A stretch of DNA of 64,000 nt from Armillaria gallica (taxonomy: Eukaryota > Basidiomycota > Agaricomycetes > Agaricales > Physalacriaceae). Positions 33,950-45,086 of the stretch are shown piece by piece. Position 1 is the stretch's first letter; each line of letters begins with the position of its first letter. The notes under the pieces are model-generated. The model saw nothing but the letters and a program-made list of their open reading frames with translations, was not told the origin of the DNA and searched no databases. Both the position numbers and the translations under genes were made by a program. The DNA lies in contig JBANDB010000015.1 in assembly GCA_037576215.1 (NCBI GenBank), positions 1,116,001 through 1,180,000 of the forward strand, written 5' to 3'.

Positions 33950-36813
33950 TAAGGAAAATTTGCATTTGGTGGAGGACGAGGTTCATGAATATGAGATTGA
34001 GAGCTGAGATGTCCATTTGGCCAGCTAAAACAAGGGTTTCCTCTTTCATGAGTTGGAAGAGTAACTGTCTTTCCGGTATTCAGATCAGTGAGAGTGACCA
34101 GTTGATCTCCATTGAAACGATTGTCAATCTTAGATTCTGTGAGAATGCTGAAAGGTCTTCCCAATAAAATGTCATAGGCTGCATTTTTGACCACATGCAC
34201 TTGGAGCAAGACTTCTAGACCACCAAAATCAAAGGGAACATTATGGCAGATCCCTTCTGACCAGTCACTATCATTATTGGCTGATTGTAGTGAGATCTTG
34301 ATTGTGGGGTCCAATGGTAGCCCCAGCTTCTGCCATACATCATATGACATGGCAACCACTTGGCATCCTTCATCTAAAATTGATTCCACCTCTCGCAACC
34401 CATCAACAACTGGTGTCAAAGCATGTAAGCCTGCAGACCAGTCTGCAACCATGATCTGCTGGTGTCTTCCTTCTTGAAGAGTCATAATAAGCACTGCATA
34501 CTTCCCTATGGCTGCTGCTGCACTTCCTTTGGCTGCAGAGCCAATAGGTACTTTGCGATTTGTAAGTACATCTTTTACTTGGGATCGAACTCCTGCAGAT
34601 TCACTACAAATTTTGCCAATTGTGACTGTGATCTTGGTATCAAGGACTCTTTTCACTAAGTCCTCTGTTACACCTTCAGCCATGATAGGTGCTGCATGTT
34701 TGTATTGGTGTGTGTCTTTTGGTTTAGCTATTGCTTCTGCAGCTGGTGCTTTATCTTTGGGTTCAGCTGCAGTGACAGGTGTTGATGAGGTCTGTGCTTC
34801 TCCTGCAGTAGGTATAGGTGTCTTCTTCTTGCCTTTAGTAGATGCCTGTTCTTCTGGCTCTCTTTGGTTCTTAGTGGCTTCTCCTGTATTCTTCTTTGCT
34901 CGAGCTTTCCTAGTATTTTGAATGACTCCTTTAAGAATTTGAGACACCTCTTCACGATTTTGAATAACACTATTCAGCATGATAGTGACATCATCATCAT
35001 CAGAGCATTCCACTTTCTCCTCTGCTATAACCAGTATTTGAGCTACAGGTCCCATTGGAACTGAATTTCCAGCCAATTGTGAGGGAGTGATTGTGTGAAT
35101 TGGTTGTTGAGTTTCAGGAGATTGAAAAGATGATGGATAAATTATTTCAGGTATTTGGTATGTTTCCTGTGTTGGCTTTTTCATAGTGAGCAGATTAGCT
35201 GACATCTGTGCAGGAGCATTCTTGTCTGCATGCCATTTGAATACACGATCGCGCATGATTCCTGCTCCTCTTGGAATTTCCATCCCATCTGGCATGACTG
35301 TCCTCTTGGTATTACTGTCATATTTGATCAATCCTTTGTCTTGATCTGCTCTGCGATTATTGCAATCTCTCCATCTTTTATCACAAGCATTATATGCACA
35401 TTTGCAATTTGCATTTGCTCCTTCAGCCACACCTCCCTCAACAAGACGATTGATAGCCATTAACAGATCTCCCATCGTTACTTCTTGTTTAACAGCAGGA
35501 GGAGCTGCTGGTGAAGCTACTTCTGGGATAGGAGCTGAAGGCTGGGGTGCTACAGGTGGTTGGAGAGGAGCTGGAGGTTGTGTTGGAAATATTGGATATC
35601 TGCTATGAGTCTGGTATGGATTTACATATGTTCCAGAGTCCATGTCTATGAGTGCCTTTATCACTTCCCCCATTGATAGTTGTGGAGGAGCATAATGCAC
35701 CTGAGGAGTGAGATCTGTATATATTTGTAGTGGCATAGCTAGTGCAGGCATCTGCAGTGTGGGATATAAAGTAAGAATGCCTATTGGTGGTGATTCATAT
35801 TGATACATTTGTGGTGGGTACATCATTGGAAATTTTATATAGGGTGAGAGTCGACTCTCCAGGATGTACTTGGCTGCTGCCTGAACAAGCTCATAGTCAA
35901 ATGGTTCACCAGACTGCTAGTTTGGATGCATCATAGCTAAACGCTGATAGATAGGCATCTGAAGTGCTGGATGAATTCCTTCGGTGTAAAAATAGTTGAG
36001 TTCTACTTTGGAAATAAGTGGTGGAGTTCTCTGTGATAGGTCAAGACCAATAGCCATGATATGTCGATCATATCAGCCAAAGTTGTCTAGAGTTTGAATG
36101 GGTATCTTTTGAAGGTACTTCACTACTTGCCGCAAATGTGCAGAAGTGTAACAATCTGTCTTATTTGATTTTGGATAGTATGAGTAACATTGTGTCTTAA
36201 AGGTAGTCCAATCTGGAGTTGCTGCTTTGGCTTCTGGAAATCTCCCCCACAGTTCCCTGGCACTTGGATCAGTGTATAAGATTGCAGCATCGATGAAATC
36301 TTTGTCTGCAGCTTTTCCAATAGATTTGCAGGTTCTTTCTACTTCATCAAAGAAGACAGACAATGTAAAGTTGTCTTCCAGTCCCTTCCATGTCCATTGT
36401 GGAGCTTTATTTGACCCATGAAGTGGAAGTTGTTGTGGTGGTGGAGCTGACATATTGAAATGAGATTGGTTTGATGCAAAAGGGGGTTGTGACTGTAAAG
36501 GCAACTGTAAACTGGATGGTGGAGAGAAACTATCTCTTGGAGAAGAGACAATAGGAGGAGAAGATGCAGATGAAGTAAAGGGTGATAATAGAGAGTTTCC
36601 AAATGGATCAGAGAGAGATGTGTTAATGTGAGCATGATGGGACTCTTCCTCTGGGATAATATCAAAGAATGATTGATCTGCTTCCTGGTTAGTAGTAGAT
36701 GGATGATGTTGGATAGCAGCTTCTACAGCTCTTCATAGATTGTCAAATTGAGCTTGTAGTTCGTTCTGACGTCTAATACGTTCTGCAGTAGCACGAAGGT
36801 GTCTGTCAGAAAT
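33949..36813 (-). pseudogene. Element B gag-retropepsin
   Basis: One frame of about 954 codons. The position of the expected initiator reads ATT (36811-36813) in a CACC-ATT-TCTGAC context, so the start codon may be lost. An N-terminal coiled coil (RHLRATAERIRRQNELQAQF) is followed by a Ser/Pro/Gln-rich linker, a capsid-like part (36073-36420, WTWKGLEDNFTL...ELWGRFPEAK), Pro-rich and charged stretches, then a retropepsin domain near 34400 (SILDEGCQVVAM; the DSG/DTG position reads D-E-G) ending with YDILLGRPFSILTE (~34140). Stops: TGA near 36736 and at 36073, TAG near 35919. The last 625 codons (35826-33949) are open. The stop TAA shares its final A with the pol ATG. Confidence 0.85.
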
Positions 36814-36817
36814 GGTG

Positions 36818-36846
36818 AAATATCCCCCCTCGCAGTGGGCTCCACT
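36818..36846 (-). other. Element B primer-binding site region
   Basis: On minus, right after the 5' LTR end (CCTTACA), the sequence reads AG-TGGAGCCCACTGCGAGGGG. A TGG-starting 17-19 nt tract two bases after the LTR fits a tRNA 3' end (…GGGCTCCA). The tRNA identity was not determined. It is not complementary to the LTR transcript start, so self-priming is not indicated here. Confidence 0.6.
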
Positions 36847-37487
36847 TGTAAGGCTGGGAAACTAGGTGTAAACCAAAGATATGTCTCCTGGCGAATTCTT
36901 TTGAATGCAAGAAGGGCTTCAACGATTCTGACAGATGTGTACTGATGAAGTTGGAAGGAATGAAATGGTAATTGTGATTTAAAGATTAGAAATGTTGACT
37001 GGCAATGGTATCCAGATACTGAATTGTATATAAGTCTCCTGGTGATAGAGTCCTAGGTGGTGCTAGGCAGCAGCTATGCTTGGAGAGTAAATGCAAATGT
37101 ATTGGTAGACCTTACTGAAGATGAGGGAAAAAGTCCTCCCTTGTGTCTAATTTACAGCTACTTATATACTACTAGAGAACAATGAGTTTCCATACTTGGG
37201 AAACAATAGGTAGGACAATGGGAGTACAGAACAATGAGATCAGATGATAGAACAATGGAATCTCAGAACAATAGAACAATAGGAGAGAACAATGATCAAT
37301 GTTTATGATCAAAAGATCATGATGGGACAATTTAGCTACATAAATCTGGGTTCCTATTGTGATCTGATGCTGAGATCTTAGATAGGAGTATGAAGAGGAT
37401 GTTCTCTTCTTCCTGTGTGCTGTTTTGGAGCAAGGCAAATGTGAGATAGAGCTCACATTGGTGCACAGCCTGCACTGGATGTGCACA
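36847..37487 (-). repeat. Element B 5' LTR
   Basis: 641 bp, about 98% identical to the LTR at 26634-27276. The same TATA region lies near 37165. The differences noticed are mostly transitions plus a 2-bp indel. Confidence 0.92.
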
Positions 37488-37491
37488 ATGG

Positions 37492-38234
37492 ATGCGGTAT
37501 CCCATCAACTTGTCTTCCCATTTCATTAGGGCCTCTGGTATCCCTAATGTCTCAAGCTTGTGTACACAGTAGTTATGCTGTGCCATGGTGAACTTTTTAG
37601 ACATGAACCCTGCAGGCCTACAGGTCTGCCAGGTCTGTCCTTGGCCATACATTGCCCCTACTCCGGATTTAGATGTGTCACATATTACCCAAATTGGCTC
37701 ATCAAGCTTGGGGTCGATGGGTCACAGTATGGGTGTCTTGCAGCAGATTGCTTTGATCATATCGAAGCAGCACTGATGTATTGGTTGCCAGTCAAAGACA
37801 TTACTGTTGTGCATCATGCCCAACAGTGGGCCTATATATGCTAAGACATCAGGGAGGAACACCAATAGGTACTGTACCAATCCCACAAATTGTTAGATAT
37901 AATTATAGTTCCTCAGGTTCCTCCACTCCTGTATCCTGGAGAGTTTGTCTCTGTCCATGTGTAGACCTTTATTATCTATGATATGGCCTAGACAGTTAAT
38001 CCGGTTTGCATATAATTCACACTTCTTCCACTTGAGGTAGAGCTTCTGCTCTCTCAGTCTGTCAAACACTGTCCAGAGGTGACATTTGTGTTCTTTGATT
38101 GTCTCTGAATATACAAATATATCATCGAGGTATATGGGCATGCATGTTCCAATGATGTCTTGGAATATGAACATCATTAGGCATTGAAATGTGGCTAGAG
38201 CATTACAGTCTCCCTGTTGCATGACATGACTCAT
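37492..38234 (-). pseudogene. Element A reverse transcriptase (catalytic part) and RNase H N-terminus
   Basis: RT palm from SHVMQQGDCNA (~38230) through the catalytic YLDDIFVYS (~38110) and LGHIIDNKGLHMD (~37975), with a TAA near 37893. Then come the thumb-connection (QFVGLVQYLLVFLPD..., ~37880) and the RNase H start (WVICDTSKSGVGAMYGQG, AGFMSKKFTMAQHNYCVHKLE, ~37690-37560), ending LMGYRIH at 37492. Continues in frame at 26481 after removal of element B. Confidence 0.9.
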
Positions 38235-39285
38235 CTATGTCCCCCTTACTGTGAAAAACATGGTCTTCCATATGTCAGAGGCTATAATGTGTACTTGTTT
38301 ATATGCATCTGATAGGTTGATCTTTGACTGGAACTTTGCTCTTGTCATATCCTCTCGTATGTTATCCTGGTTGGACATCAGAGTGACGTCCTTGACCATG
38401 TTCTCATTATGCTGTCAGCAATCTACTACTGTTTGCAGGTGCATGTCCTTTTTGAATATGCACATCATTGGCATGGCCTGACTGGCCGATGTCAGTTCCC
38501 ACCACCCTGCTCACATGTATCGGTTCACTTTCTTGTCAAACTTGTCTCTTAACATGTTTGGGCATTGTGGAAGGTGGTAGTGATACTGCTTATCAAAGTC
38601 AATCAATGGGATCTCATGATTCACCATCTTATAGGGTGGCATAGTATCTGAAACTCCTTGAAGCAGTTCCTCATATCTGTCATGCCACTGTTGTCTCAGT
38701 CTCAGGATGTCTTCCTGTCAGAGGTTTTCTTCCTTCACCTTTCCTTTATCCCTTTGTGGTGGTGGAAGTTTGGAGCTGGTGTCATGTGATTTTGTCTCTT
38801 GATTGTTCCATCAGTTGTTCGCTTATACCATCTGTGTGATCCTGGCCTCCAGTTCTTCTTCTCCAGAGAGTCCCTCACCCAGTATTATTGTGCATAATAG
38901 ATATTTGGTCTGGCACTTGTCTGGGTACATGGCACATGTGAACTCATGTGGGCCTTCTGCCTCAATCGTTGATGAGGGAACTATGAATGATAGCCTGTCA
39001 TCAATGTCCACCCCTTGTCCTTCACTCAGTGGAAACTTGGGGTAATTGAACAAAGGGGCCCATTTGTTCAGGTCTATCTCCTACATGTCATTGATCACTA
39101 GATTCCACTCATCAGGAACACAACTATCCCCTGGCCATAGTGATTTGTATTCTGACTTTGGGTGATCCCAGAATCTCACCTGAGGTGGGTTCTCGTTACT
39201 TGGCTGGTCCAATTGTATATGATGTTCTTCTTCATGTTGTAAGTTATCTTCATCCATCACTAAGTCTTCCATCCTTACTCAAGAG
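38235..39285 (-). pseudogene. Element A protease-RT linker and RT N-terminal part
   Basis: Minus frame in phase with the RT. The linker pieces 39081-39272 and 38823-39053 are acidic. They are followed by the RT fingers region (YHYHLPQCPNMLRDKFDKKVNRYM near 38560, MCIFKKDMHLQTVVDC near 38450, KINLSDAYKQVHI near 38310). Several stops: TGA at about 38520, 38415, 38720 and 38808, TAG near 39078 and 38235, TAA near 38820. The RT core motif LVVDYR is degraded to TVVDC. Continues upstream in frame at 48969 once element C is removed. Confidence 0.8.
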
Positions 39286-39290
39286 GAGGT

Positions 39291-39654
39291 TGTTATGGTC
39301 GGACTCGGGAATAACAAACAAGGCGCTCTATCGATGCACTGCCTCTCACTTTGGGCAGGCCGATAGGACCGTGAAGTTTGCTACAGCAAGGCATATAACA
39401 CGTTAAACTCTAGACTCTTTGTGAGGAGAGGATAAGTCTGGTAAGATTGAATGTAGCTCAAAGCTAGGGTACATGGCTGAGAGCTGTTCTACTTATATAC
39501 TGGTTCGTTCATTGTCTATATCTATTTGTCCATCTGTCAATCCATACTTCGATGTATGGATACCACGCGGTATCCAGGAGTCAAAGGTATCGCGTTGAAG
39601 TCGTTCGATTTAGGCGTGTGATGCCAAGGTGGAAAAAATGAATAAATTGTAACA
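39291..39654 (-). repeat. Element C 3' LTR
   Basis: 364 bp, TG...CA (plus-strand reading TGTTATGGTCGG...TTGTAACA). It is 24 bp shorter than the 5' LTR because it has one copy of a GAGGTGCC-type unit instead of several. Most base differences from the 5' LTR are CG to CA/TG transitions. Confidence 0.95.
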
Positions 39655-39667
39655 TCACCCCCTCGTT
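39655..39667 (-). other. Element C polypurine tract
   Basis: On minus, ACGAGGGGGTGA lies immediately before the 3' LTR (TGTTACAATTT). Confidence 0.75.
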
Positions 39668-39687
39668 AAGACAGGCGTCCCGACTGT

Positions 39688-41418
39688 CTAAGGGTCCGTC
39701 ACGTGGTCCCCGAAGTCGGGCGGGTTACCAAAGTAGACTCCATGTGAGTCCCCGCCGTATCTGTCATCGAAGTCGTCTTCTCCTGGAGCGTCACTCCTGG
39801 AGTTGTTCCAATATTCCCTTATCAGGTTTCCCCAGATGTTAACGTCTGGATTCCGTACCCACTTCTGTTTTCCATCGAGCCGTTGAGTGAGATATGATCT
39901 GTCCCATCTGTCGCTGTCATTCTTTTCGTACTTGAAGTCGAGTATCATGGTTACGCGTTTATTTTCTTTTGAGTTGGTTTCGATGTGTCTGACTGAGCCG
40001 CGTCGTGCTTCAAACTCTTCTATCGCTTCTTGTGCGTTCCCCATGTCTTCTTCTCGAACCCAAGAGTTGTGCTCTCGGGTCCAGCCTTTCCACTTGACGA
40101 AGTAGTCCGTCGTCTGTCAGGATTTCTGTCCTCGTCGTCCGCATACCTGTCTAGGTTTCGCATCAAGGACTTCTTCGATCTTGTATTCCTCTTCGTCTTC
40201 GATGAGTTCAGGTGGTGGTGGCGGAGGCAGCTCCTGGTTCAGGAACGCCGGCGGCGTGTACGGGGTCAACAGCTTCTCGTTGAAGCATGGGTGGATCTTC
40301 CAGTGGGGTGGCAGCTTGAGCTTGTAAGCGCTAGCGCCTGCCTTTTCGAGAATTTGGAATGGACCGACTCATTTGTCGTCCAACTTCTTCTTTGGTCGGG
40401 GGAGATGCAGATTAGTTGCATCGAGCCAGACGCGGTCGCCTACCCGGTAAGGGTGCGCTTCGCGTCGTTGCTTGTCGTACTGATTCTTCATTCGTTTAGC
40501 GGCCTCGTTAAGGGCTTTTTCGGTTTCGGCGTGGATTTGAGTCATTTTCTTGGCGAAGTCTTCGGCGGCGGGATTTGCCAGTGGTGATGCGTGCTTAGCG
40601 TTCGGCATCACTTTCGGGTTTCGTCCATAGAGCACCATGAAGGGGCTCTTGCCGGTTGCGCTGTGCACCCGGTTGTTGTGTGCGAATTCTGCCAATGGCA
40701 GCCAGTCACTCCAGTCGTTCTGTCGATGGTTTACGAATATTCGGAGGTACTTGATTATCTCCTGATTGACTCGTTCGGTCTGGCCATCCATCTGCGGGTG
40801 GAAGGCCATCGACGCGTTCTGCATAATGTCGAGTAGTCAGTACAGTTCTTTCATGAACTTTGAAACGAATTGTGGGCCTCGGTTGGAAATGATGACCTGA
40901 GGCATTCCGTGGCACGCATAGATGTGGTCTCTGAGCAGGCGCGCCCATCCTTCTGCGGACAATTCGGTGTTACAGGCAATCGGGATGATTGCCTTCGAGA
41001 ATCTGTCGACGACTACAAGCATTGCGTCGTGGCCGTTAGAGTCAGGTAATCCGGTCACCATGTCGACAGAGATGTGTGTCCATGGTCCGACTGGTACTTC
41101 ATTCGGGTGCAGCGGTGCTGCCTTCGCATGAGTGTCTGACTTAGTCCTTTGACACGTTTCACAGCCTTTTACGTAGGCTTCAACGTCTTTCTTCAGCTTC
41201 GGCCACCAGTAGTCGCGGAACACCAGCTCCTTCGTCTTTTCGATCCCTGGATGGCCGGCGGTGATGTGGTTGTGATATTGGGCAATGATATCTCCCCGTA
41301 GCGTCTTCTTGTGGGGTACATAGATTCTTCTGTCGTAATAGAGGAGTCCGCCCTGGCGGGAGATTCCTCGTTCGTGAGCTAGCGAGGTTGCTATGCCCTC
41401 GTCCCAAAGCTCTTCTTG
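39688..41418 (-). pseudogene. Element C integrase and chromodomain
   Basis: Same frame as RT. Zinc finger H...H (YHNHITAGHPG) and C..C (GCETCQRTK) at 41290-41130. Core: D (ISVDMVTGLP), then the position of the second catalytic Asp reads Asn (VIISNRGPQF, ~40880), and E (GQTERVNQEI, ~40765). C-terminal GDRVWLDATNLHLP and HPCFNEKLLTPY. Chromodomain at 40200-40030 (EEEYKIEEVLDAKP...DYFVKWKGW...NSWVREEDM), then an acidic tail ending at 39688. In-frame TGAs at 40837, 40369 and 40117. The chromodomain aromatic residues (Y..K..W..W) are present. The D-to-N change alone would inactivate integration. Confidence 0.93.
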
Positions 41419-42762
41419 TCAGGTTGCTTCTTTGACTGTTTGCTGCGTTTCCGTCATTGTTGGCATTATCAATGCTCTAAAATGCGCAGCTTCCAAGACG
41501 ACGATGTCGTCATTGTCCTTCGTTCCTTGGTCGTGGTCGCTCTGCCGGGAAAGTAGATCGGCTTTCACGTTCTGGGCGCCAGGTTTATGGAAGAGCTTGA
41601 AATGGTATTCAGCGAGCTCCGTCACCCATCAGGCTTGTCGTCGGTTCAGTTTCTGCGGAAGTCGGAAATACTGGAGGTTCTGATGATCTGTCCAGATTTC
41701 TACGTCATGTCGGGCACCCATAAGGTAATGGCGCCATTCCGAGAGTGCAAGCATGATTGTGAGCAGCTCTTTGTCATAGATTTCGTAGTTCCTTTCCGTG
41801 GCGCTGAGTGACTTTGACATGAAGGCCACTGGGCGCCATATACCGTTCTGCTGCTGACTAAGGACAGCGCTGACGGCTCCTTCGCTGGAGTCGGCCTCTA
41901 CTCGGAACGGTTCATCGTCGTTCGGGATGGCTAGGATGACGTCCTCGGCCATACGTCATTTGAGTTCCTCAAACGCGTCCTGCTGGGCCTTTCCCCAGGT
42001 CCAGTCGGTCTTGCCCGTCAGTAGTGTTAGGGGCTTGACCACTTTTGAATACATTTTTATGAACTTCCGGTAGAAGTTCGTAAAGCCTAGGAACGATTGC
42101 AGCTCCTTCTTCTTTCGAGGTGCGGGCCATTCCGTGATTCCGGCGACCTTGACGGGGTCCATTCGGATGGAGTTCTCGCTGACGATCACTCCTAGGTACT
42201 CTGTCTCGAGTACTTCGAACTCGCACTTCTCTGCCTTGAGGAAGAGCTTGTTTTCGTGGAGGCGTTGAAGGATGCGCCTCACGATCTGTCGGTGTTCGTT
42301 CAGGTCCTTCGAGAAGATCAGGATATCGTCGAGATAGATCGTGACCTTCCCTTCGCCGATGAGATCCCTGAAGATGTCGTTCATCATCCATTGGAACCTC
42401 GCGGGCGAGTTCGTTAGTCCAAAGAACATGACTGTCGGTTCGTACAGTCCTTGGTTCATTCGGAAGGTGGCTTTCTCCTCATCGCCTTCTTTGATTCGGA
42501 CATTGTTGTATCCCCAATGAACATTGAGCTTGGTGAAGTACTTGGCTCCACGAAGCTTGTCGATCAGCTCTCCTATTAAGGGGAGCGGGTATCGGTTCTT
42601 GATCGTCATCTCGTTCAGTTTGCGGTAATCCTGAATGGGTCGCAACGTGCCGTCCTTTTTCTTCACAAAGAAGAAAGGGGAGGCGAAGGGCGACTTCGAG
42701 GGGCGGATACGTCCCGATTCGAGGTTCTCATTGAGGAACTTGTCGAGTTGTTCCTGTTCGGT
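41419..42762 (-). pseudogene. Element C reverse transcriptase and RNase H
   Basis: RT from PFFFVKKKDGTLRPIQDYR (~42690) through FTKLNVHWGYNNVRI, the active site YLDDILIFS (codons of YLDD at 42325-42336), LGVIVSENSIRMDP and SFLGFTNFYRKFI. RNase H starts near 41920 (FRVEADSSEGAVSAVLSQ), with ELLTIMLALSEWRHYL, IWTDHQNLQYF and VKADLLSRQ. Four in-frame TGAs (the 42763 boundary, 41956, 41629, 41419). The catalytic Asp pair of the RT is intact. Confidence 0.94.
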
Positions 42763-45086
42763 TCAGTTCAAGAGGTAGACCTTGCAGTCCAAGGTCGACT
42801 TCGCGTTCGGGATAAGTTCAATGGTGTGATCCCACGGTTTACATTCAGGAAGTTCATCAAAATTCTCCTTGGAGAATAGGTCGCGGAAGAAGTGGTAGTG
42901 CTTTGGTACCAGTTCTTCAAAAGTCTTCTTGGGCTTGTCGGCGTTTGCCTTGGCCGCTAAGTCGTTCGCATGATGGAGGGCTCGTATGACGAGTTCTTCC
43001 TCCATTCGGATGGCGAGGATCGTGTCGCCTTCTTCAAGTTCTTCGTCCCACCGGTCCTCGGGATCGGCGTCGGGGAGTTTGACGTGGTTTACCACGCATT
43101 GGCATCGGCCAAAGATGATGGCGCCAGTTTTCCAGTTTACGACGGGATTATGGCGTTTGAGCCAGTCATGCCCGAGGTAGACGTCCTTCGTTCTGAGGTT
43201 AGTGACAGCGAGGTCAATACGCTCTCGGTGGTCGCCAATCGTTAGACAGAGTTCGACGAACTCGGTTACATCGCCGCCTATGTTGCGGGTTCCATCGGCA
43301 TTGTACATGGGGATGGGTACCTTGGCCTTTTTCGTGTCGAGCTGATGCTTCTCGACATAGGCGCGATTGATCGCGCTTCCGGTGCATCCGCTGTCTAAGA
43401 GCGCTTTGGTGCTCAGGGTCGTTCGTCCTGTACAGGGTTCAAGGGTTATGGGGATCATGAGGTCACTGGTTGATCCTCGGATGTATCGGATCCCTTCCCG
43501 AAGCTCGTAGAGCTTTTCGCGGGCGTACTTGTTGTCATCGGGTTTTCGGAGCTCGAGGAGCAGCTCGTTGCTGAGCTCTCCTAATCAGTCCCTGTGGATC
43601 CACAGGGCAAGGACGGCGCGGGCGGCGTTGTCGCTCGAGGCTTCACGGATGGCTCGTAGCGTCCAGTCAACTTCGAAGGGCTTCATCCAGCGGTGAGGTA
43701 TTTCTCGCACCTTCGCGCTGACCTTGACGGGCACAGCTACCGTTGGTGCGACTTTCCCTTCGCTGGGTGAAGTCTCCGGGGTTTCGTTCGGTAGGGACTT
43801 GGTAGCATGCGTCGGAGACTCAGGTGGAGTCGGGAGCGTCGTCATTCGATGTTTTGGGGATATCGTCAGGCTGCCAGCGGCGAGCCATCATTGGAAGGAG
43901 GTGTCGTCCTCCTCCTCGGGTACTTCTTCAAGAGTTACCATATGCCCCCTCTTTACCACCTGGGCACTAGCGGCTTCCTTCCTTTTGGCTTTGCTGTCGG
44001 TCGGGGCTGCTGCGCATCCAGCAGGTCTTCATTCGTCCATCCCAGTTGCGAGTCGGGGACTGGAGGTGACTTGTCTCCTGGGAGTGGCACCCCCCAAGGG
44101 GGCATGGGGCTCGGCTAGGGCCACATGCTGCGTGGACTTACCAGCTTTGTCGCTGTCTCCCAGGCCCGTAAAGGGAGCTGGCGCTCCCATAGGGACCCTC
44201 ATTACTTTCGGAGTCCCCCATCTCCCTTCGGTCTTCGTTTTCGAGTCTATTCTCTCAGAAGATGGGCGCAGACCCCGCGACTGGTCGCGGGAAGGGATCT
44301 TCGCCTTAGCAGCACGTGCTCCGCCTGCTGGTTCGTCCTCCGTCGTGGTCTCTGTTTTGCGTACGGATGCGACCTCCACTTCTTGAAGGCCGTTGGGTGC
44401 AGTCAAGCTGTCGCCCTTCGTGCCAGTGGACACTCTCGCGGTTGTGCGAGAGGGCTTCTCAGGGCTCACAAGAAGTTCTTGCCCTGCCCCAACCGGTCGA
44501 GTCTCGACTTCGGCGGGTTTATTCGCAAGCGAAAACCCGAGCTGAGATTTCGCCGTGATGTCAGGTGGTGATATGGTGGTCACCTTTTCGATCAATGCGT
44601 TCGCTTGCATTGAGCTACTTGCCGGTCGTTTAGCCGGATTGGTCTTCGGCCTTCTCCTCCACTCGGGAAGGAGTTCCTTGGGGCTCTCTGCCCCGTGCCC
44701 AGCGACCATCGTGGTCACCTTTGCTTGTGCCCTGGCAGGCGGCTCTGTCAACCCTTTGAGTGGCATGGCGCAGTCTACAAAGGGTTCGTCGTTAGTCAAG
44801 TCGTTAGGTCGTAAAAGTTCGTATCGGTTCGCTGATTCTGTAACTGGGCGCAGGGGAGAGGGAACATGGCGCATAGGCCATACATTGTCTGTATCGATAG
44901 GTAGTCCGTTTTTTTTTGTATTTGTATAAGTCGCGTTAGAAGTAACCAGGCCCACACGGGACACCCGGGGTATAGCCGAATGCGTAGGTAAATTGTCTGT
45001 CTGTATAATATGAGACCGTTCAACGGCAGGGAAGCGCGCACCAGTTAAGTTATCGGTCGCAGCGGGTGAATCAGAACCCGGGCGAC
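42763..45086 (-). pseudogene. Element C protease and long gag-pro linker
   Basis: Pol frame. From about 45070 to 43460 it is low-complexity, Thr/Pro/Ala/Glu-rich sequence with TGAs at 44029, 43888 and 43585. The retropepsin follows: TKALLDSGCTGSAINRAYV (DSG near 43395) and VYLGHDWLKRHNPVVNW (~43190). The segment closes with the RT-preceding ECKPWDHTIELIPNAK block and a TGA at 42763. The frame is open on the 5' side into gag for at least 200 nt, so gag and pol overlap with a -1 relation. I see no perfect slippery heptamer at the gag end (GGTAAAAGAGTAG), so the switching mechanism is unknown. Confidence 0.85.

Larger units (their letters stand above)
26482..37487 (-). mobile_element. Element B: full-length Ty3-like LTR retrotransposon, 11.0 kb
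   Basis: Bounded by a 4-bp duplication ATGG (26478-26481 and 37488-37491). LTRs lie at 26634-27276 (3') and 36847-37487 (5'), about 98% identical by eye with mostly transitions between them. An extra 152 bp (26482-26633), made of a primer-site copy and a partial LTR, extends the 3' end. Internal order on minus: gag-retropepsin, RT-RNase H-integrase in a second frame, then envelope-like ORFs. It belongs to a basidiomycete Ty3-like group with an FVDD reverse transcriptase. It is inserted in A's RNase H. Confidence 0.92.

Noticed and set aside
33086..35608. Plus-strand frames within element B
   Set aside because: Antisense shadows of gag-protease and pol.
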